A DNA stretch of 64,000 bases from NCBI GenBank assembly GCA_050789255.1, contig JBOZRQ010000026.1, forward strand, positions 83,187-147,186, given 5' to 3'. Positions 59,669 through 64,000 of this stretch are shown here, one piece after another (the stretch's first letter is position 1; each line of letters begins with the position of its first letter). The notes beneath the pieces were generated by a model. The model saw nothing but the letters and a program-made list of their open reading frames with translations, did not search any database and was not told the DNA's origin. The position numbers and the translations under genes are program-made. The stretch is from JBOZRQ01 sp050789255. GTDB lineage: Bacteria; Bacillota; Sulfobacillia; Symbiobacteriales; Symbiobacteriaceae.

Positions 59669-60454
59669 ATGCCAGATGCCGCACCGGATACCCCACACCT
59701 GCTGTTCGAGGAACAGGAAGGGATCGCGACCATCACCATCAACCGGCCCTGGGTCCGCAACGCCTTCACTGTGCAGATGTGGCACACGCTGCATCAGTTC
59801 GCCGACCAGATTCGGGCGAACGGGGCCATCCGGGTCGTCATTCTGCAGGGCGCCGGCGATGAGGCATTCACCTCGGGCTCCGATATCAGCGAGTTCGCTG
59901 CGATGAAGGTTGAAGATGTCGATGCGGGCTTTCAGGTCATGGAGGACGCGATCACAGCGATCGAGACGCTGCCCGTGCCCACCGTCGCATGCCTCAACGG
60001 CTTTGCGCTGGGCGGTGGCCTGGAGCTGGCCCTGGCCTGCGACCTTCGAATCGCCTCCGAGCGGGCGACCATGGGCATGCCGATCGCCCGCCTGGGCATC
60101 ATGATCAGCCCCAAGTTCGCCAAGCGGATCGTCGACCTGGTTGGCCCCAGCCGTGGCAAGGACTTGCTCTACACAGGGCGCTTCGTGGGCGCCAACGACG
60201 CCCTCGCCATGGGGCTGGTCAACTACTTCGTACTCTCCCACGAACTCAAGCGGACCACCCGGGACCTGGCCAGGCGCATTGCCGGCTTCTCGGGCTCGTC
60301 GGTCAGGGCAGCCAAAGCCGCTGTTGCCATGTGCCTGCCGCTGAGCGAGGCGACCGGCGCCGAGGGACCTTACTTCATCGACCGGGAGGACTTCCCGGAG
60401 GGCGTGGCCGCCTTCCTGGAGAAACGATCGCCCAACTTTCATCGCAGAGGATAA
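59669..60454 (+). CDS. Enoyl-CoA hydratase/isomerase-family protein
   Basis: ATG 59669 with GGGGGAG nine bases upstream; TATAAT occurs at 59629. The 261-residue crotonase has AFTSGSDISEFAAM and ALGGGLELALACDLRIASERATMGMPIARLGIMISPKFAKRIVDLVG. Neither hydratase Glu is clear (the usual PEV is replaced by PIARLG), so its activity may differ from that of the paa-type copies. No neighbours of the same pathway. Followed by a terminator. Confidence 0.8.
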   Translation: MPDAAPDTPHLLFEEQEGIATITINRPWVRNAFTVQMWHTLHQFADQIRANGAIRVVILQGAGDEAFTSGSDISEFAAMKVEDVDAGFQVMEDAITAIETLPVPTVACLNGFALGGGLELALACDLRIASERATMGMPIARLGIMISPKFAKRIVDLVGPSRGKDLLYTGRFVGANDALAMGLVNYFVLSHELKRTTRDLARRIAGFSGSSVRAAKAAVAMCLPLSEATGAEGPYFIDREDFPEGVAAFLEKRSPNFHRRG

Positions 60455-60457
60455 GCG

Positions 60458-60484
60458 AGGCCGCCCAACCACGGGCGGCCTTTG
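60458..60484 (+). terminator. Rho-independent terminator
   Basis: AGGCCGCCC/GGGCGGCCT around AACCAC, ending in TTTG. Confidence 0.8.
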
Positions 60485-60571
60485 CCGTTCGTTTTAGCTG
60501 CAAGAGCAAAGGAGATTGGCCTGAGCCCTCCCGAAGTTCCAGGATATGGAATTGTTAGGGGGGGAGTGCTC

Positions 60572-63500
60572 TTGCACGGCACCAGAATGATCATCGCTGA
60601 ATGCGGGCGCGCCATGGGTCCCGACCAGCTCCGCGAGCAACTGCTTCAGTGCGGCGCCCAGGTAGCGCACTCGTATCAGTTGATCCCGGGAATCGCCGCC
60701 GGTCTGACGCCCGACGCCCTGAAGAAGTTCTTCGCCAGGTACCCCAACGCCCGGGTCATGCCGGACCGCCGCCGGCAGATTCCGCCCATGCCGTTTGGCC
60801 CCGACGAGTGGGCCGAGGTGGCGGGACCCCGCGAGACGCTCCCCACCTCGCCTGGAGAGCCCGAAATCTCCCCGTACGCCCTCACGCTGATGAAGGCCGA
60901 TGAGGTGCACGCCTTGGGGATCGACGGCGCCGAGGTGCGGGTCTGCATTATCGACTCCGGCGTCGATTTCGGCCATCCGGATCTGCAGGGCACCGCTCTG
61001 ATCGGCCCGGACGGGAACCCGCTCGCCGCCGACTTCACCGAGACAGACCTGACCGATACGGTCGGCCACGGCACGGCGGTCGCGGGCTGCGTGGTCGCCC
61101 AGGCCCGTCAGGTGTACACCATCACCGATGAGCAAAGCGGGGCTCCCGCCGCCTACACCCGGATCAAGGGTGTGGCGCCGGGCGTCCGGCTCATGAGCGC
61201 CAAGGTTTTCGACACCCGAGTAGCCAGCGGCTACGACAGCGCCATCATCGCAGCGCTGGAGTGGGCGGCCGAGAATGGAGCGCACATCGTCAACATGAGC
61301 CTCGGCGGCTCCGCACTTCCCAACGACGGAAGCGACCCGCTGGCTGCTGCCGTCACGGCACTCCGGGACAGGGGCATCCTGGTTACGGTCTCCGCCGGTA
61401 ACGCCGGCGGCGGCCACGGCACGCTGAAGAGTCCCGGCTCCTCGCTGGGGGCTCTCACCGTCGGTGCCAGCACCATGTACCGCAGCTTTGCGGAACTCGG
61501 CTTCCTCGCTGAACCGGGCAAGTGGACCGCCGACCAGCTGGCGGCCTTCTCCAGCCTGGGCCCGTCGGCGGATGGCCGCCTGAAGCCCGACATTCTGGCC
61601 CCCGGCGCCTTCTGCTGGGGCCTGGCGCCCACGGTCGGCTCCGAGGAGGGCCAGACCTTCCAGCTCTTCGGAGGCACGAGCCAGGCAGCCCCGCTGATGG
61701 CGGGCGCCGCGGCCCTGCTCTACCAGGCATACCACAAGGCCAACGGCCGCTTCCCCACCCCCGACGAAGCGATCCGAATCCTCCAGAGCACGGCGGATGA
61801 TCTCGGCCTGCCGGCTCACATGCAGGGCGCCGGCCGGGTCAACTGCCTGCGGGCCGTTCAGGCTGTGAGCGGCGGGGTGGGCACGATCATCGTGTCGGCG
61901 CCCCGGCCCATCTCCGTCTCAGCCGGCGGTGAGGCAACGGTCACCTGTGAGGTGGCCAACCTGGGTGCGGAGGCCTCCGAGATCAGGCCGGAAGCGGTGC
62001 GCTTTGAGCCGGCGCCCGACCTGAGCGTCGCCTTCAATGGTCAGATCACCTTGGCCCAGTCCACCCAGCACATCACCTTCGATGTGGCCCGGGGCACCGA
62101 CCTGATGCAGGTGTCACTCGACTGGCCGTCTGAGGACCACAGCCCGACCTCCGCCCGCCTGATGGTCGCCCTGTATGACCCGGAGGGCAGGTTCGTCAAC
62201 TATCAGCGTCCCAACAGCTCCGGCGACGTCGAACTCGGCAAGAGCGTCGACTGCTGGGTCGCCCGTCCTGCCGCCGGCCGTTGGACCGCCAGGATTGTCC
62301 TGCGCCTCGGCGTGCGCGACACCGTACAGCCCTTCACGCTCTCGGTGCGGGCGTTCCGGCGCACTGTCTGGAGCTGGGTCGACACCAGCGCCGGCGCCCA
62401 GTCTCTGACCCCGGGCGAGACCCGGCAGATCGACTTCACGATTCGTGTGCCGGTCACCGCAACCGCGGCGACCTACGCCGGACATATCATGATCGCCGGC
62501 GTGGCCGTGCCGGTCTCCGTGGTGGTGCCGATCTCGCTGGAGCGGGGCAAGTCGGCATTCAGCGGCACCTTCCAGCACGGCTACCAGGGCACCTGGGGCA
62601 ACGGCGACTGGCTCTACCATGACCTGCCGATCCCTGCCGGCACTCGGTCGGTCATTGCCTCAATCCAGTGGCCGGATGTCGACAACGCCCTGGAGTGCTA
62701 CCTGATCGACCCCCACGGCAGCGCCATCATGGGGCGTGCCAATAACGCCGACATTTTGGATGATGGCGACAGCGACGTGATGGGCGGCCAGCTGATGCTC
62801 GCCAATCCTGAGCCCGGCACCTGGCGGATCGCCCTTCATTCCTTTGCCTTCTGCGGGCGTGGACTGCCCGAGCCCTACTCCGGGTACGTGGAGGTCGGCG
62901 GTGAGCTGGTCTCCCCGCGCACGATTCACATGCAGGTGGCGGGCGGCGCCCAGGCACCGCTGGCGATCCTGGTCCGGAACCCGGGGCGCATGCCGCTTAC
63001 GATCAAGGCGACCGCCCAAAGCAACGAGCCTCGCCTGATTTGGCGAACCGTCAACGCAGAGGTGAAGTCCGGGGTTGATGCCGAAGGTCGTGCCGTCGGC
63101 GAAGGCGGCCACGTCACCCTGGCAAGCGTCCAGGTGCCGCCGGGCGCCAGGCAGGCCGGGTGCATCATCTCTTGGGACCAGTCCAACGTTGAGGTTTCGC
63201 TCAGCCTCTTCGACCCGGTTGCCCAGAATGACCGATCGACCGTTTCCTCATCCCAGGGTCAGGTGATGGTCTTTGAGAGCAACCCGGTTCCCGGCGAATG
63301 GACGATCATGGCGGGCGTTACGTCGGCCGAGGTCCAGCAGCAGACCGTTCGGATCAAAGGCGCCACGTTCATCGTAGCGCCGCACACGCTGGAGAATGTG
63401 ACGGCTGAACCGGTCACTGTGCAGCCTGGCTCGCACGCTCTGGTGCCGTTAACGGTACGGATGCCGGAGAACACCCCCGAAATCGCCGGGCAGATCATTG

Positions 63501-63601
63501 TAACCTCAACAGAAGGCGATCAGCTCGGGATCATACCTTTCCGCATCCAGGTGGACAGCCAGGACGGCACCAACGCTGAAGTCGCCACAACCAAAGAATA
63601 G
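60572..63601 (+). CDS. Subtilisin-like serine protease with C-terminal beta domains (1009 aa)
   Basis: TTG 60572 chosen because AGGGGGGAG lies just upstream; the frame is open from 60482. The S8 triad is visible: D128 (CIIDSGVD), H166 (VGHGTAVAG) and S370 (GGTSQAAPLMAG). Residues 1-65 look like an I9-type pro-domain (MIIAECGRAM...ARYPNARVMPDRR). Beyond residue 440 are several Ig-like/PPC-like beta domains (WTARIVLRLGVRDTVQPFTLSVRAF; GDWLYHDLPIPAGTRSVIASIQWP). No signal peptide is evident from this start, which is odd for a protease with such domains. Confidence 0.85.
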   Translation: MHGTRMIIAECGRAMGPDQLREQLLQCGAQVAHSYQLIPGIAAGLTPDALKKFFARYPNARVMPDRRRQIPPMPFGPDEWAEVAGPRETLPTSPGEPEISPYALTLMKADEVHALGIDGAEVRVCIIDSGVDFGHPDLQGTALIGPDGNPLAADFTETDLTDTVGHGTAVAGCVVAQARQVYTITDEQSGAPAAYTRIKGVAPGVRLMSAKVFDTRVASGYDSAIIAALEWAAENGAHIVNMSLGGSALPNDGSDPLAAAVTALRDRGILVTVSAGNAGGGHGTLKSPGSSLGALTVGASTMYRSFAELGFLAEPGKWTADQLAAFSSLGPSADGRLKPDILAPGAFCWGLAPTVGSEEGQTFQLFGGTSQAAPLMAGAAALLYQAYHKANGRFPTPDEAIRILQSTADDLGLPAHMQGAGRVNCLRAVQAVSGGVGTIIVSAPRPISVSAGGEATVTCEVANLGAEASEIRPEAVRFEPAPDLSVAFNGQITLAQSTQHITFDVARGTDLMQVSLDWPSEDHSPTSARLMVALYDPEGRFVNYQRPNSSGDVELGKSVDCWVARPAAGRWTARIVLRLGVRDTVQPFTLSVRAFRRTVWSWVDTSAGAQSLTPGETRQIDFTIRVPVTATAATYAGHIMIAGVAVPVSVVVPISLERGKSAFSGTFQHGYQGTWGNGDWLYHDLPIPAGTRSVIASIQWPDVDNALECYLIDPHGSAIMGRANNADILDDGDSDVMGGQLMLANPEPGTWRIALHSFAFCGRGLPEPYSGYVEVGGELVSPRTIHMQVAGGAQAPLAILVRNPGRMPLTIKATAQSNEPRLIWRTVNAEVKSGVDAEGRAVGEGGHVTLASVQVPPGARQAGCIISWDQSNVEVSLSLFDPVAQNDRSTVSSSQGQVMVFESNPVPGEWTIMAGVTSAEVQQQTVRIKGATFIVAPHTLENVTAEPVTVQPGSHALVPLTVRMPENTPEIAGQIIVTSTEGDQLGIIPFRIQVDSQDGTNAEVATTKE

Positions 63602-63616
63602 AGACAGCATATTTGT

Positions 63617-63650
63617 AGGATGCTTTCGAAAGAGAGCATCCTTTCTTTTT
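63617..63650 (+). terminator. Rho-independent terminator of the protease gene
   Basis: AGGATGCT/AGCATCCT (63617-63624 and 63635-63642) followed by TTCTTTTT. Confidence 0.9.
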
Positions 63651-63692
63651 GTAAGTGGCATACTGAACCCAGGATGAGCATAAAGTTCCGTG

Positions 63693-63721
63693 TTGACGGG
63701 GTCATCGGCCCGTGATAGTAT
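63693..63721 (+). promoter_or_regulatory. rRNA operon promoter P1
   Basis: TTGACG (63693-63698), 17-base spacer, TAGTAT (63716-63721). Strong consensus-like promoter upstream of 16S rRNA. Confidence 0.85.
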
Positions 63722-63800
63722 AGCTTCTCGCCGGGGTCACGCAGCGATGTGATGACTACGGCGCCGCTCAAAAAAGTCGCCGATACCAACAACTGGACGG

Positions 63801-63829
63801 TTGACGAGAGCGGGTGAACCTGATAATCT
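63801..63829 (+). promoter_or_regulatory. rRNA operon promoter P2
   Basis: TTGACG (63801-63806) with GATAAT at 63822 (15-base spacer) or TAATCT at 63824 (17-base spacer). It sits about 108 bases after P1, the tandem layout usual in Bacillota rrn operons. Confidence 0.65.
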
Positions 63830-63875
63830 GTAAAAGCTGTCGGCGCCGCCACGAGCGGTTCGGCAAGCGACTGGG

Positions 63876-63889
63876 ACCTTGAAAACTAG
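63876..63889 (+). promoter_or_regulatory. BoxA-like leader element
   Basis: ACCTTGAAAACTAG resembles the boxA-type antitermination leader motif found before Bacillota 16S genes. There is no gene between 63602 and 63950; that gap contains the terminator, promoters and this leader. Confidence 0.5.
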
Positions 63890-63950
63890 ACAGTGCAAGA
63901 GCAAAGAAGAGCTAAGCGAGTCGTACGAACTCAAAGAGCCGAACAAACTT

Positions 63951-64000
63951 TTCTACGGAGAGTTTGATCCTGGCTCAGGACGAACGCTGGCGGCGTGCCT
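63951..64000 (+). rRNA. rrs: 16S rRNA, 5' end only
   Basis: AGAGTTTGATCCTGGCTCAG at 63959-63978 is the universal 5' 16S sequence. By analogy with Bacillus, whose mature end lies eight bases before AGAG, the gene starts near 63951. It is cut by the window edge. Confidence 0.95.

Noticed and set aside
1..64000. CRISPR array, insertion sequence or prophage
   Set aside because: I found no regularly spaced repeats, transposase motifs (DDE or HUH) or phage structural genes in any frame.
1..64000. tRNA genes
   Set aside because: No sequence with the GGTTCGAATCC-like T-loop next to a matching acceptor stem was found in the intergenic regions read; a tRNAscan run would settle this.

Overview
The window is a chromosomal segment of a GC-rich, endospore-forming Bacillota (Firmicute), most like Symbiobacterium or a close relative. 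The inference rests on the combination of a gerA-type spore germination operon, a LysM-GH18 spore-wall hydrolase, a YhcN/YlaJ-type lipoprotein, bacillithiol-type genes, class I lysyl-tRNA synthetase, strong AGGAGG-type ribosome binding sites with many GTG/TTG starts, and a 16S rRNA gene entering at the right edge. I could not run a database search, so the taxon is inferred. No insertion sequence, prophage, CRISPR array or tRNA gene was seen.

Layout. 1-5 kb: end of a MerR/TipAS regulator, then a caa3-type cytochrome oxidase operon (subunits II-I-III-IV). 5-12.7 kb: secreted FG-GAP/PASTA protein, a zinc-ribbon ABC exporter that is frameshifted here plus its DUF1854 partner, a PAP2 phosphatase, and a MarR regulator next to an ArsA-like ATPase sharing an operator motif. 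12.7-19.1 kb: gerA-type A/B/C genes, a LysM-GH18 hydrolase, then a yojF/bshB2-like pair. 19.3-27.7 kb: an S-layer-anchored giant protein, two convergent membrane proteins whose reading frames overlap, oligoendopeptidase F and an alpha/beta hydrolase.

27.8-29.7 kb is the most unusual locus. A well-formed sigma-A promoter leads into a class I cyclic-di-GMP riboswitch, then a 46-codon gene for a secreted peptide that is too short for ordinary gene finding, a rho-independent terminator, and a TPR protein fused to an HD-GYP domain whose HD pair is degenerate. I infer a c-di-GMP-controlled secreted-peptide/TPR signalling unit.

30-45 kb: class I lysS, a YhcN-like lipoprotein, a BadF/NAGK-type kinase, a cysteine-rich (probably Fe-S) HTH regulator, and a PaaX-led operon with an EthD-like protein, two enoyl-CoA hydratase-family enzymes and a fused 3-hydroxyacyl-CoA dehydrogenase. 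A drug/solute ABC exporter and a thiolase complete that stretch. 45-50.5 kb: an HtrA-like protein that has lost all three catalytic residues, two tandem paralogous secreted proteins (one with a copper-amine-oxidase-like stalk domain), and an intact HtrA. 50.7-54 kb: a 2-oxoacid:ferredoxin oxidoreductase operon with an upstream P-loop ATPase. 54-60.5 kb: a two-component system divergent from a MacB/FtsX-type ABC transporter, then another enoyl-CoA hydratase. 60.5-64 kb: a large subtilisin-like protease, then tandem rRNA promoters and the start of 16S rRNA.
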